In this document: in pieces, positions 43,580 to 52,685 of the stretch
Layout: each line of letters opens with the position of its first letter
Position numbering within the stretch: the first letter of the stretch is position 1
Assembly: GCF_005938625.1 (NCBI RefSeq)
Contig: NZ_VCNJ01000026.1
Span: forward strand, 94,780-158,779
Source: Pseudomonas fluorescens
Lineage (GTDB): Bacteria > Pseudomonadota > Gammaproteobacteria > Pseudomonadales > Pseudomonadaceae
Reading direction: 5' to 3'
Length of the DNA stretch: 64,000 nt
Position numbers and translations under genes: made by a program
Notes under the pieces: generated by a model
Database searches by the model: none
What the model saw: only the letters and a program-made list of their open reading frames with translations
What the model was told of the DNA's origin: nothing

Positions 43580-44218
43580 TCAAGCCTTGTTCGGCATCAA
43601 ACCCGGCAGCGCATGCACCAGCGCGTTGATGGCAAAACCGATGAACATCACGCCACACAGGCGAGTAATCAACAATTCATGGCGCTGATACAACGTGCGC
43701 ACTCGCTGCGCGCCGACCACGCCAATCAGAATAGCGTAGGCCAACAAGCCGCCGAGGAAACTCAGGGCAATCAGCGCCGGCAACATCGACCAGTTGAGCA
43801 GTTCGGCGCGGCTCGACAGCAACGCAGTGAAGGTCGCAACGGCGACCGGGTAGGCCTTGGGATTGGTCAGCCCGAACAGAATGCCGTGCCAGAACGGCTT
43901 GCGTGCCGCACCTTGCGGCTCGTCACCGTTGCAACGCTGGGCGCGCACCGCGCGCCAGCCGAGCCAGAACAAGTACAAACCGCTGAGCACACCGAGCACA
44001 TCAAACGCGGTGCTGCCGATTTCCCGGGCGCCGACAATCGCGATCAGCGCCGTACTGCACCAGACCACATCACCGAGCAGGTGCCCGCAAAGAAACCCCG
44101 CCCCGGCCCGCCGCCCGTGGGCTGCACCGATGCCGAACACCGCCAGCACCCCCGGCCCGGGCGTAATGCCGTAAATGAAACCCGAGGCCAGCACGGCCAT
44201 TAGCAACGATGGAGTCAT
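43580..44218 (-). CDS. LysE-family amino-acid exporter
   Basis: This 212-aa protein has six hydrophobic segments and the N-terminal family motif GITPGPGVLAVFGIGAAHGR at about 17-36. LysE/RhtB proteins export amino acids or homoserine lactones. The substrate is not readable. The fosA gene precedes it on the same strand at 60 nt. Confidence 0.88.
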   Translation of the reverse strand: MTPSLLMAVLASGFIYGITPGPGVLAVFGIGAAHGRRAGAGFLCGHLLGDVVWCSTALIAIVGAREIGSTAFDVLGVLSGLYLFWLGWRAVRAQRCNGDEPQGAARKPFWHGILFGLTNPKAYPVAVATFTALLSSRAELLNWSMLPALIALSFLGGLLAYAILIGVVGAQRVRTLYQRHELLITRLCGVMFIGFAINALVHALPGLMPNKA

Positions 44219-44278
44219 GGGAAACCTGCAAGCGCCAGAACACGTGGCCGCCAGTCTATATCAGCCGATTGCGCGTGT

Positions 44279-44695
44279 TCACTGCTCGTCGTAAAAACGC
44301 ATGCCGGCGTACGGTTTTTGCCGACACGCTGCCAGTCGCGAAGCGAGATCGCCGACGTGGGCTTCAAGCTTGTGGCCATCGGGATCAAGGAAGTAGAACG
44401 ATGCACCTTCGCTGCGGTTGTCGCGCCATTCCTGCACGTTCACCGCTTTTAGCTTTGCTACGAATGTTGAGAAATCGGCTGCATCGAGGCTGAAAGCGTA
44501 ATGGGTGTAATCGACGCTCGGCTCGCTTGAGCGCGTTGAATCAAGCGACAAACACAACCACAGCCCGGGCAGCGACAGGTAGGCACCGGCGTCCCACGTG
44601 GCTTCAACGCGCAACTGCAGCACATCGCGATAGAACGCCAGGCTGCGCTGCAAATCGCCGACGGCGAGGGTCAAGTGGTTGAGGCCGGTAAGCAT
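44279..44695 (-). CDS. fosA: Fosfomycin resistance glutathione transferase FosA
   Basis: This 138-aa vicinal-oxygen-chelate enzyme matches chromosomal Pseudomonas FosA throughout: MLTGLNHLTLAVGDL, YTHYAF and SFYFLDPDGHKLEAHVGDL. The metal ligands His7, His65 and Glu111 and the fosfomycin contacts RSEG and Arg120 are present, shifted by one relative to P. aeruginosa FosA. It opens fosfomycin's epoxide with glutathione. Such genes are intrinsic in many pseudomonads, so there is no sign of recent acquisition. Confidence 0.93.
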   Translation of the reverse strand: MLTGLNHLTLAVGDLQRSLAFYRDVLQLRVEATWDAGAYLSLPGLWLCLSLDSTRSSEPSVDYTHYAFSLDAADFSTFVAKLKAVNVQEWRDNRSEGASFYFLDPDGHKLEAHVGDLASRLAACRQKPYAGMRFYDEQ

Positions 44696-44699
44696 CGGG

Positions 44700-45425
44700 T
44701 CAGTAACCTCTGAGGTCTTCGGGGACGATGTATTGCTGGCCGTCGTAGGTCAGGGTGATCTGTTTTTGCTTCAGGCGGGTGGTATTGGAAACGCACTCTT
44801 TACCCGATTGCGTGTTTTTCATTTTGTTGCCGCTGGTGGTGACGATCAAATCGGCCAGACCATGATGGCTGGAAGGACCGATCTCGACAGTTCGGCGAAT
44901 GGTCTTCGTATAGCCCTCGCAATTATTCATGAACTCGCCGTTGCTCTTGGCGACCACCAATCCCTCCAGCACCGGACGCAACTCATTGCCTTCGCGAACA
45001 TACAGCGCCAGGTCAGTCTTCTCGTAGGGAATGGCGTGGGAACTGTGCGCGAACCTTGACCGCAAACCAAAAGCCCGAACATCCGGCGCCAGTCGATAGC
45101 GGGCCGTGTCGATGCGCAGATCCTCAAACCGCACAGCATCGGAGTTGTAAGCCCCCGGTTTACGGTAAGTAACGATGGGGTTGTAAGTGCTGGCGTTGAC
45201 GATCGAAAGATCCAGATCGAACACCCCGGCATCATCGTCGCCGGGGTCGGCAAGATAAGTCGATTTAACCGCAATCGCCTGGTTCTGCACGGCCGGCCAG
45301 ACTTTGCAGCGCGACAGGGATTTGCCGTCAAAGTCTTTGGTTTGGCAGGCGGCCTGGGCTTGGGCAGTTGTCGTTAAAAGACCCATTGCGATGAAAGAGC
45401 CTAGCAAGGTGATACGCGAAATCAT
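44700..45425 (-). CDS. Secreted protein, tandem paralogue A
   Basis: This 241-aa precursor has a signal peptide (LLGSFIAMGLLTTTAQAQA). The mature protein has cysteine pairs (ACQTKD, SRCKVW, NNCEGY, KECVSN) likely to form disulfides. It aligns along its length with the 45453-46187 protein: RFEDLRIDTARYRLAPDVRA versus ELTFDTARYKLAPQLQA, and shared endings ECVSNTT and DGQQYIVPEDLRG. No family name is known to me. It ends 4 nt from fosA and may share a transcript with it. Confidence 0.75.
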   Translation of the reverse strand: MISRITLLGSFIAMGLLTTTAQAQAACQTKDFDGKSLSRCKVWPAVQNQAIAVKSTYLADPGDDDAGVFDLDLSIVNASTYNPIVTYRKPGAYNSDAVRFEDLRIDTARYRLAPDVRAFGLRSRFAHSSHAIPYEKTDLALYVREGNELRPVLEGLVVAKSNGEFMNNCEGYTKTIRRTVEIGPSSHHGLADLIVTTSGNKMKNTQSGKECVSNTTRLKQKQITLTYDGQQYIVPEDLRGY

Positions 45426-45452
45426 TGTTCTTCCTTGAGTAAAAAATCGGTC

Positions 45453-46187
45453 TTAGTGGCCTTTGAAATCTTCAGGCACTGCGTAGTTTTTGCCGTCATA
45501 GCGAAGTGTCGTCAAGACCGGTTTTTGCGTGACGGTATTGGATACGCACGCCTCGCCCTCGCCCTCGCCAACGGTCGAGCTACGGATCGTTTTGATCATC
45601 AGGTCGGCATAGCCATGGCTGCTGGTCTTGGCCAGAGCCACGGTTCGCGTAGTCTCGTAGCGCTCCCCCGCACAATTGCCATCCCACTCACCGCCATATT
45701 CATAAACCACCAGCCGATCCATGACAGGACGCAATGCGTTGCCGTCTTTCACATAGAGCGACAACCAGGTTTCATCCAGAGGATTCACGCGCGAAGAGCC
45801 TTTGAACCGTACTCGCACGCCAAAGGCCTGCAATTGCGGTGCGAGCTTATAGCGGGCGGTATCGAATGTCAGTTCGTCCAGCGCGATGGCATCCACAGAG
45901 AATGCGGAGGGCTGATAAAAGCTCGCTAACGGCTGCGAGTCTGCGCTCGCCACCAAGGCCAAACGCAGATCGTAAAGCCCTATAGTCTCTGACGCGCCAT
46001 ACACCGGATCGGGCGAGAAATGGGCGGCGGCGGTGAGCGTCAGTCCGGGATACGCCGGCCAATCCTTGCAGAGGGAAAAATCCATCTCATGCGCTTTTGG
46101 CGCCGGCGTGCAATCGGCAAACGCCTGCCCCGCCAGCAACCACCCGCACAATGCCGCACACCCGATCCAGCCAGACTTCACTGTCAC
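45453..46187 (-). CDS. Secreted protein, tandem paralogue B
   Basis: This 244-aa precursor has a signal peptide (CAALCGWLLAGQAFA). The same pattern as paralogue A follows: an N-terminal Cys-rich part, FDTARYKLAPQLQAFGVRVR, LYVKDGNALRPVMDRL, NCAGE, EACVSNTV and YDGKNYAVPEDFKG. It lies 27 nt upstream of A on the same strand, so the pair arose by tandem duplication and is co-transcribed. It is a periplasmic or outer-surface protein of unknown role. Confidence 0.75.
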   Translation of the reverse strand: MTVKSGWIGCAALCGWLLAGQAFADCTPAPKAHEMDFSLCKDWPAYPGLTLTAAAHFSPDPVYGASETIGLYDLRLALVASADSQPLASFYQPSAFSVDAIALDELTFDTARYKLAPQLQAFGVRVRFKGSSRVNPLDETWLSLYVKDGNALRPVMDRLVVYEYGGEWDGNCAGERYETTRTVALAKTSSHGYADLMIKTIRSSTVGEGEGEACVSNTVTQKPVLTTLRYDGKNYAVPEDFKGH

Positions 46188-46209
46188 TTCCCGCTCCTTG
46201 ATTATTTTT

Positions 46210-47112
46210 TCAGCCGCGCACTATCCCTTGCTCAATCATCCGATTCAACCAGTTCAACGCCTGATCCCCACCTCGCCGCTTGTGCCACGCCAGTACAAAC
46301 GTAAACGGCGGTATCTCGAACGGCGGCGGCACCACGATCAGATCACGCTGATCGATCTCGCGCACGCTGCGTGAAGACACCGTAAGAATCAGATCCGTGC
46401 CACTGATGAACTGCGGCGCGACGTTCCAGTGCGGCAGGCTGATCGCGACGCGGCGACGCTCACGCAGAGACGTCAATGCGCGCTCGATTTCCGGTGTGCC
46501 GCTGCCGCGCATTTCCAGCAGAACGTGCGGCCGCGACAGGTAGCTCGGCAAATCCAGCACACCATTGGCCGGCAACGTCTGGCGATCCAGCAGGCAGACG
46601 TAGCGCTCTTCGAACAGCACCGAGCTGCGCAGTTCGTGGAGCATTTCCGGGAAGACCCCGGCAGCGACGTCGATATCGCCATTGAGCACGCCTTCCAGCA
46701 TGCCTTCGCGACTGGCATGGCTGATTTGCAGGTCGATGCCCGGCGCTTCCCGGCGCAGGGTGCGGATCAGCGTAGGCAGAATGATCGCCGCGCCATAGTC
46801 CGACATGGCCACACGAAAGGTCCGACGCGCACTGGCCGGATCGAAGGTGTTCGGCGCCAACAGCGACTGCACCTGGGCCAGCGCTTCGGCCAACGGCGCG
46901 ACCAGTTCCAGCGCTCGCGCGGTGGGCACCAGCGTCGAGCCGGCCCGCACCAGCAGCGGATCACCTAGCAAGTCGCGCAACCGTGCCAGCGCATGGCTGA
47001 CCGCCGGTTGACTGAGGTGCAAACGCTCGGCGGCGCGGGTGACGTGCTGCTCGCTGAGCAAGGCGTCGAGGATCACCAGCAGGTTGAGGTCGATACGACG
47101 TAGATCATTCAT
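46210..47112 (-). CDS. LysR-family transcriptional regulator
   Basis: This 300-aa regulator has an N-terminal winged HTH (MNDLRRIDLNLLVILDALLS, HVTRAAERLHLSQPAVSHAL, about 1-65) and a periplasmic-binding-like effector domain. The ATG at 47112 is favoured; 47121 is also possible. The divergent DMT gene starts 88 nt away and is the likely target. Confidence 0.88.
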   Translation of the reverse strand: MNDLRRIDLNLLVILDALLSEQHVTRAAERLHLSQPAVSHALARLRDLLGDPLLVRAGSTLVPTARALELVAPLAEALAQVQSLLAPNTFDPASARRTFRVAMSDYGAAIILPTLIRTLRREAPGIDLQISHASREGMLEGVLNGDIDVAAGVFPEMLHELRSSVLFEERYVCLLDRQTLPANGVLDLPSYLSRPHVLLEMRGSGTPEIERALTSLRERRRVAISLPHWNVAPQFISGTDLILTVSSRSVREIDQRDLIVVPPPFEIPPFTFVLAWHKRRGGDQALNWLNRMIEQGIVRG

Positions 47113-47199
47113 CTGGTGCATGTTCTGGATGATGAAACGGAATTTAAATCTGCGCGACGAATACTCTAGAGTCCAGCAAAACCTGTTGGAGTGTTGAAC

Positions 47200-47688
47200 A
47201 TGAGTACGTGGCAGTGGGCTGGTTTGTTGATGCTGGCCGCGTTCGCCGGGGCGGTGGTGCCGTTTCAGAGTGCGATCAACAGCAACCTGGCGCGGGGACT
47301 GGGGCATCCGTTGTGGGCGACGTTGGCGTCGTTGCTGGTGAGTGTGTTGGTGTTGCTGCCGGTGATTCTGGCATTGCGTTTGCCGTTGCCGTCACTGGCG
47401 TTCATCAGCAAAGCACCACTGTGGATATGGGCCGGAGGGGCGTTTGGCGTGTGTTTTGTGGCGTTGGCAGTGGTGTTGCTGCCCAAGCTCGGCGCTTCCG
47501 GGTTTGTCGCGCTGGCGTTGGCTGGGCAAGTGATTGCGTCGATGGTGCTGGATCACTTTGGGTTGTTCGGGTTGGAGGAGAAACAGCTGACCGTGTCGCG
47601 GGTATTTGGCGCAGTGTTGTTGATTGCCGGGGTGGTGTTGATTCAGTTTGGTGGGGTGTTCGAGAGGAATGCAGTGGCTCCTGGATGA
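47200..47688 (+). CDS. YdcZ/DUF606-family DMT transporter
   Basis: This 162-aa protein has five hydrophobic segments and phrases typical of the family: VVPFQSAINSNLARGLGHPL (about 20-39) and KLGASGFVALALAGQVIAS. It is a half-size drug/metabolite transporter that may work as a dimer. It is divergent from, and probably controlled by, the LysR regulator at 46210-47112. Confidence 0.85.
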   Translation: MSTWQWAGLLMLAAFAGAVVPFQSAINSNLARGLGHPLWATLASLLVSVLVLLPVILALRLPLPSLAFISKAPLWIWAGGAFGVCFVALAVVLLPKLGASGFVALALAGQVIASMVLDHFGLFGLEEKQLTVSRVFGAVLLIAGVVLIQFGGVFERNAVAPG

Positions 47689-47724
47689 TCGTTTGAATCG
47701 ATGATTTCAGTGTCTGGAGGTCAG

Positions 47725-47793
47725 TCTTCGCGAGCAGGCTCGCTCCCACAGGGGAATGCATTTCAACTGTGGGAGCGAGCTTGCTCGCGAAGG
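47725..47793. repeat. REP doublet (inverted)
   Basis: Units CTTCGCGAGCAGGCTCGCTC and its near-complement lie between convergent DMT and MFS genes. Confidence 0.88.
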
Positions 47794-47807
47794 TGTCAGA
47801 GCTGATA

Positions 47808-49139
47808 TCAATATTTGTCGAGCGTGCGCAATTTCTGCGGCAAGCCCCACAGCAACAGTGCCGCAGCGATCAACGCCGCCACGCCGATTACATACAGCGC
47901 CGGCGTGGTGCTGCCGGTCAGATCTTTGATCCGCCCGACCATCACCGGGCTGACGATCCCGCCAAACTGCCCCAGCGTATTGATCACCGCAATCCCGCCC
48001 GCCGCACCAGCGCCCGCCCCGGCCAACAACTTCGGTGGCAAGGTCCAGAAGCTCGGAATCGAGGCAATGATCCCGGCGCCAAGTAGACCGAGGGCGACAA
48101 TCAGGAACGTGGTGTGGCTGGCAAATATCCCCGCACTGAAAAAGCCGATAGCCCCGACAATCACCAACCCGGCAACAAACTTGCGCCGCTCACCGGTGGC
48201 ATCCGACAGACGCCCGATCACCACCATGCTGATCGCCCCGCAAATATACGGAATGGCCGTCAGCAGACCGATCATCACCGGGCTCTCGGTACCGGCGCTG
48301 CGGATCAGTTGCGGTGCCCAGAAATTCAAACCGTAGGACGCCACCTGAATCAGAAAGTAGATCAGCCCCAACGTCAGGAAACCCGGAATCTTCAACGCCG
48401 CGAGCAACGATCCACCGCTCTTGTGCGGCTCATGTTGGGCGATGCGGCTGGAGAGCAACTTCTTCTCATCAGCCGTCAGCCAGTGCGCGTCCTCAATGCG
48501 ATCCTTGAGCAGCATCAGCACCAGAAAACCGAGACCGATGCACGGTACGCCGCCGAGCAGGAACAGCCAGTGCCAGCCGCGCATTTGCAGCACGCCGTCG
48601 AGGTGCTCCAGCACCAGCCCGGAGAACGGCGCGCCAACCAGCCCGGCAAATGCCGAAGCGAGAAACAGCATCGAGGTAATGCGACCACGGAAATGCTGCG
48701 GGAACCACAGCGTCAGGTAATACAGCACGCCCGGGGCAAACCCGGCTTCCATCGCGCCGATCACAAAGCGCAGCGCGTAAAACTGCCATTCACTGTTGAC
48801 GAACACCATCGCCGCCGTCGCCACGCCCCAGGACATCATGATTCGGGCTATCCAGCGCCGCGCGCCAACCTTGTACAGCATCATGTTGCTAGGCACTTCG
48901 AACAGCACGTAACCGACCACGAACAACCCGGCGCCGAGGCCGTAAGCGGTATCGCTCAGGCTTAGGTCGGTCTGCAACTGGAACTTGGCAAAGCTGATGT
49001 TGATGCGGTCGAAAAAAGCGAACAGGTAGCAGACCATGATCAGCGGCATCAGGCGCCAGGCGACCTTGCTGACCAGGGCTTTTTCGGCGTCGTGATCGAC
49101 GGACGGACTCGCGCCCGCCTCCATTACATTGAGACTCAT
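47808..49139 (-). CDS. MFS transporter, anion:cation symporter family
   Basis: This 443-aa protein has twelve transmembrane segments and the ACS-family opening LMPLIMVCYLFAFFDRINIS, followed by LGAGLFVVGYVLFEVPSNMM. Such transporters bring organic anions into the cell. The ATG at 49139 begins MSLNVMEAG. It lies downstream of an HMG-CoA lyase-like and a CoA-transferase gene on the same strand and probably imports their substrate. Confidence 0.88.
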   Translation of the reverse strand: MSLNVMEAGASPSVDHDAEKALVSKVAWRLMPLIMVCYLFAFFDRINISFAKFQLQTDLSLSDTAYGLGAGLFVVGYVLFEVPSNMMLYKVGARRWIARIMMSWGVATAAMVFVNSEWQFYALRFVIGAMEAGFAPGVLYYLTLWFPQHFRGRITSMLFLASAFAGLVGAPFSGLVLEHLDGVLQMRGWHWLFLLGGVPCIGLGFLVLMLLKDRIEDAHWLTADEKKLLSSRIAQHEPHKSGGSLLAALKIPGFLTLGLIYFLIQVASYGLNFWAPQLIRSAGTESPVMIGLLTAIPYICGAISMVVIGRLSDATGERRKFVAGLVIVGAIGFFSAGIFASHTTFLIVALGLLGAGIIASIPSFWTLPPKLLAGAGAGAAGGIAVINTLGQFGGIVSPVMVGRIKDLTGSTTPALYVIGVAALIAAALLLWGLPQKLRTLDKY

Positions 49140-49220
49140 AGCTTTTCTCCAGGCGGACTGCCGGTGGGCGTCCGATTGTTTTTGTTGTCTGGTTATGACG
49201 CTCACTGTGGAGCGTTTTTT

Positions 49221-49312
49221 TGTGGGAGCGAGCTTGCTCGCGAAGGCGTCGAGTCAGTCGAAATCAAATGGGAATGATGCACCGTCTTCGCGAGCAAGCT
49301 CGCTCCCACATG
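49221..49312. repeat. REP doublet (inverted)
   Basis: TGTGGGAGCGAGCTTGCTCG and its complement flank a 40-nt spacer between the MFS and HMG-CoA lyase-like genes on the same strand, inside the probable operon. Confidence 0.88.
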
Positions 49313-49325
49313 GGGATTTGTATAT

Positions 49326-50252
49326 TCAGGTGGGGATGGGGTGCAGGTCGCAGTTGCGTCCGGCCTTGGCCAGTTGGCCGGGGACTTCGTGGCCCAGCAG
49401 ATCCGGCAAGCTGCGCGAGAGTTTCAGCAGCAGCGGCAAGTCGATGCCGGTGTGAATACCGATCTCATCGCACAGGTTTACCAGGTCTTCAGTGCAAATA
49501 TTGCCCGACGCACCCGGCGCAAACGGACAGCCACCGAGACCACCAAGCGCCGCATCGAAACGCCGCGCCCCCGCCTCGTAAGCCGCCAGCACATTGCACA
49601 AACCCAGACCACGGGTGTTGTGGAAATGCAGGGTCAGATCCGCCGGAGAAACCCGCTGCAACACTCGCCGTACCAACCGGTCGACTTGGCGCGGATTGGC
49701 CATGCCAGTGGTGTCGGCCAGGGTGATGCCCTGAATCCCGAGTTCCTGATACGCGTCGACGATCTGCAGTACGCGATCCTCGTCGATCTGGCCTTCGAAC
49801 GGGCAACCGAACGTCGTCGCGATACTGCCATTGAGGCGCACACGGGAGCCGCTGGCGAACGCGACAATCTCTGCAAACGCCGCCAGCGAATCCTCGCAGC
49901 GCATGCGCATATTGGCCATGTTGTGCGTCTGGCTGGCGGACATCACCAGATTCAACTCGTCGGCACCCGCCGCCAATGCACGCTGTGCGCCTTTGAGGTT
50001 GGGAATCAGCGCGACATAAATCACCCCCGGCTGTCGCTCAATGCCAGTGAAAACCTGCTCGCCATCGCGCAGTGCCGGAATGGCTTTCGGAGAGACGAAC
50101 GAGCCGGCTTCGATGCGACTGAAACCGGCCAGCGACAGTTGATCGATCAGCGCGATCTTGTCAGCGGTTTCCACCCAGGTCGGCTCGATCTGCAAACCGT
50201 CGCGTGGCGAGACTTCCTGGACGATCAGGGTTTGCGAATAGTCGGTGATCAT
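49326..50252 (-). CDS. HMG-CoA lyase-like enzyme
   Basis: This 308-aa TIM-barrel lyase has substrate and metal motifs SPRDGLQIEPT near residue 16, HFHNTRGLGL near 233 and the signature GGCPFAPGASGN at about 264-275 with its catalytic Cys. The lyase splits 3-hydroxy-3-methylglutaryl-CoA into acetoacetate and acetyl-CoA; relatives act on similar branched acyl-CoAs. It overlaps the CoA-transferase gene by 4 nt, so they form a two-step unit. Confidence 0.88.
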   Translation of the reverse strand: MITDYSQTLIVQEVSPRDGLQIEPTWVETADKIALIDQLSLAGFSRIEAGSFVSPKAIPALRDGEQVFTGIERQPGVIYVALIPNLKGAQRALAAGADELNLVMSASQTHNMANMRMRCEDSLAAFAEIVAFASGSRVRLNGSIATTFGCPFEGQIDEDRVLQIVDAYQELGIQGITLADTTGMANPRQVDRLVRRVLQRVSPADLTLHFHNTRGLGLCNVLAAYEAGARRFDAALGGLGGCPFAPGASGNICTEDLVNLCDEIGIHTGIDLPLLLKLSRSLPDLLGHEVPGQLAKAGRNCDLHPIPT

Positions 50253-51442
50253 TGCACCACCCCTTGGTTCTTCAGGCGTTCGATGTCGAGTTCAGTCAGG
50301 CCGAGGCCGGCGAGAATGCCGTCGGTGTGTTGGCCAAGTGTCGGCCCCGACCAGTTAACGCCGCCGGGGGTTTCCGAGAGCTTGGGAACGATGCCGGGCA
50401 TCTTCACTGTTGCACCGCCGGGCAACTCGGCATTGAGCAGCATATCGCGTGCCTGATAGTGCGGATCAGCGACGATGTCTGCCACCGAATAAATGCGTCC
50501 GGCCGGCACTTCAGCGGCTTCCAGCGCGGCGAGTACATCGTCGATCGGCAGGCTGCTGGTCCAATGGGTGATCGCGGCATCGAGCAAACCGCTCTTGGCC
50601 GCCCGGCCGTCGTTGTGGGCGAATTCCTCTGCATCAGCCAGGTCATCGCGACCGATGGTTTGCATCAGCCGCTTGTAGATCGGGTCGCTGTTGCCGGCAA
50701 TTACCACGTAAGCGCCATCCGCCGTGAGGTAAGTGTTGGACGGTGCGATACCTGGCAACGCGCCGCCGCTGCGTTCGCGAACATGGCCAAGCATGTCGTA
50801 CTCCGGCACCAGGCTTTCCATGACGTTGAACACGCTTTCGGCCAGCGACACATCGACAATCTGCCCGCCGCCCTGCCCGGTCTTGACCCGCAGCAGCGCC
50901 ATCAACGCGCCGATCACCGCGTGCAGCGAGGCCAGCGAATCGCCGAGGCTGACGCCGACCCGCGCCGGTGGCGAACCGGGACTGCCGGTGGTGTAACGAA
51001 TGCCGCCCATGGCCTCGCCGATCGCGCCGAAGCCGGGACGATCGCGGTACGGGCCGGTCTGACCGTAGCCGGAAATACGCACGAGGGTGAGATTGGGGTT
51101 TAGCGCGTGGAGCACATCCCAGCCGAGGCCAAGTTTTTCCAGTGCACCGGGGCGCAGGTTTTCGATGATCACGTCGGCATCGCTGGCCAGTTGCTTGACC
51201 AGTTCAATGCCTTCGGCAGATTTGAGGTTGAGCGCCAGCGACTTCTTGTTGCGTGATTGCAGGTACCACCACAGCGACGTGCCTTCGTGCAGCTTGCGCC
51301 ATTTGCGCAGCGGGTCGCCCTGACCCATGGCTTCGATCTTGATCACCTCGGCGCCGAATTCGGCGAGCATGCGCGCAGCAAACGGCGCGGCAATCAGCGT
51401 GCCGATCTCGATCACTTTGATCGCACTCAAAGGGGCAGTCAT
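50249..51442 (-). CDS. Class III (CaiB/BaiF) CoA-transferase
   Basis: This 397-aa family III CoA-transferase shows AARMLAEFGAEVIKIEAMG near 20-38, SRNKKSLALNL and the RPGFGAIGEAMGGIRY segment, followed by SLGDSLASLHAVIGALMAL. It moves CoA from a donor such as succinyl-CoA to an organic acid. The pairing with an HMG-CoA lyase-like enzyme suggests activation of 3-hydroxy-3-methylglutarate or a close relative. The ATG at 51442 gives the standard family start. Confidence 0.86.
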   Translation of the reverse strand: MTAPLSAIKVIEIGTLIAAPFAARMLAEFGAEVIKIEAMGQGDPLRKWRKLHEGTSLWWYLQSRNKKSLALNLKSAEGIELVKQLASDADVIIENLRPGALEKLGLGWDVLHALNPNLTLVRISGYGQTGPYRDRPGFGAIGEAMGGIRYTTGSPGSPPARVGVSLGDSLASLHAVIGALMALLRVKTGQGGGQIVDVSLAESVFNVMESLVPEYDMLGHVRERSGGALPGIAPSNTYLTADGAYVVIAGNSDPIYKRLMQTIGRDDLADAEEFAHNDGRAAKSGLLDAAITHWTSSLPIDDVLAALEAAEVPAGRIYSVADIVADPHYQARDMLLNAELPGGATVKMPGIVPKLSETPGGVNWSGPTLGQHTDGILAGLGLTELDIERLKNQGVVQ

Positions 51443-51574
51443 CGCGGGGTACCTCTTGTTCTTGGAATATGCGCCAAGGCTAGAGGAACGATGATCGGGC
51501 AATCCAGCCGTCTCTCGGCAATGGGCGTTCGCCAAATGCGAACGCTCAAAGGTGATGTGGTGAGTTCGAGGCCG

Positions 51575-51670
51575 CCTTCGCGAGCAAGCTCGCTCCCACA
51601 GGGATTGAGATCAGCCGCAAAATCTGAATACACCACAAAACCTGTGGGAGCGAGCTTGCTCGCGAAGAGG
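51575..51670. repeat. REP doublet (inverted)
   Basis: CCTTCGCGAGCAAGCTCGCT and its complement flank a 45-nt spacer between the LysR and CoA-transferase genes, which run on the same strand. Confidence 0.88.
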
Positions 51671-51690
51671 CCGGAACATTCACTGGAGAT

Positions 51691-52602
51691 CTACGCTCCC
51701 TGCCCCCGCAAATGCTCAAACAACAACCGGCTCACCGGCGACAATCCCGCCTCATCGCGCACCACCACAATCAACGCGCGATCCGACCAGTCATCCGTCA
51801 ACGGCACCGCGTGCAACCCCAGCGCCTGGCCAAACAGTTCATAAGCACGCTGCGGCAAAATGCCGATGCCCATGTTGGCCTGGACCATCCGGCACACCGC
51901 ATCGAACCCCGGCACATGAATGCGAATGCGCAAGACCTTGCCGGCCTGTCGCGCCGCCGCGTGGGTACGCATGTTGATCGAACTGGCCGCGTGCAATCCG
52001 ACGTAATCACTGTCCAGGGTTTCAGCGAAAGCCACTGATTCACGCGCGGCCAACGGATGCTCCGGCAGCATCACCACCACCAGTTTGTCCTGACGGTACA
52101 ACACGCTGTGCAGACCTTTGGTATCGCTGTCATTGGAGCAGATACCCAGATCCGCCACGCCATCAAGCACGCCTTGAATCACCCCAGCACTGGGTCGCTC
52201 TTCCAGGTCGGTCTTGACCTGCGGATGCTGCGCGGAAAAGTCGCGCAAGTCTTCGGGAAGAAACTGGATGATCGCCGAGAGGTTCGCCAGCATGCGCACA
52301 TAACCGCGTACGCCGTGGCTGTGTTCACCCAGTTCCAGGCCCATTTTCTCGACGTTGAACAACATCTGCCGCGCATGGTGCAGCAGCGTTTCGCCGGCGG
52401 GCGTCAGCGTCATGCCCTTGGCCTGACGCACGAACAAGCTGATCCCGAGCGCCTCTTCCAGCTCCATCAGGCGCTTGCTTGCCGCCGACACCGCGATGGC
52501 TTCGCGCGAGGCCGCGCGGGTCAGCGTGCCCTCTTCGTGGACGGCGACAAACAGTTGCAGGGTGATCAGGTCGAGGCGGCGGATCAGGCTCTTTTGCAGC
52601 AT
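51691..52602 (-). CDS. LysR-family regulator of the CoA-transferase/lyase block
   Basis: This 303-aa LysR protein has its HTH in RRLDLITLQLFVAVHEEGTL and TRAASREAIAVSAASKRLME (about 8-50). An effector domain follows. It sits upstream of the CaiB-HMGL-MFS genes on the same strand and is the natural local regulator. The ATG at 52602 is used; the longer frame has no HTH support. Confidence 0.85.
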   Translation of the reverse strand: MLQKSLIRRLDLITLQLFVAVHEEGTLTRAASREAIAVSAASKRLMELEEALGISLFVRQAKGMTLTPAGETLLHHARQMLFNVEKMGLELGEHSHGVRGYVRMLANLSAIIQFLPEDLRDFSAQHPQVKTDLEERPSAGVIQGVLDGVADLGICSNDSDTKGLHSVLYRQDKLVVVMLPEHPLAARESVAFAETLDSDYVGLHAASSINMRTHAAARQAGKVLRIRIHVPGFDAVCRMVQANMGIGILPQRAYELFGQALGLHAVPLTDDWSDRALIVVVRDEAGLSPVSRLLFEHLRGQGA

Positions 52603-52685
52603 GGAGGGCTCGCTGACTGGGGTTGTTCCAAGTCGGCAGGATAGCCCGGATTTCAATCACACCGAAAATGTGATGAACCTGCCCG

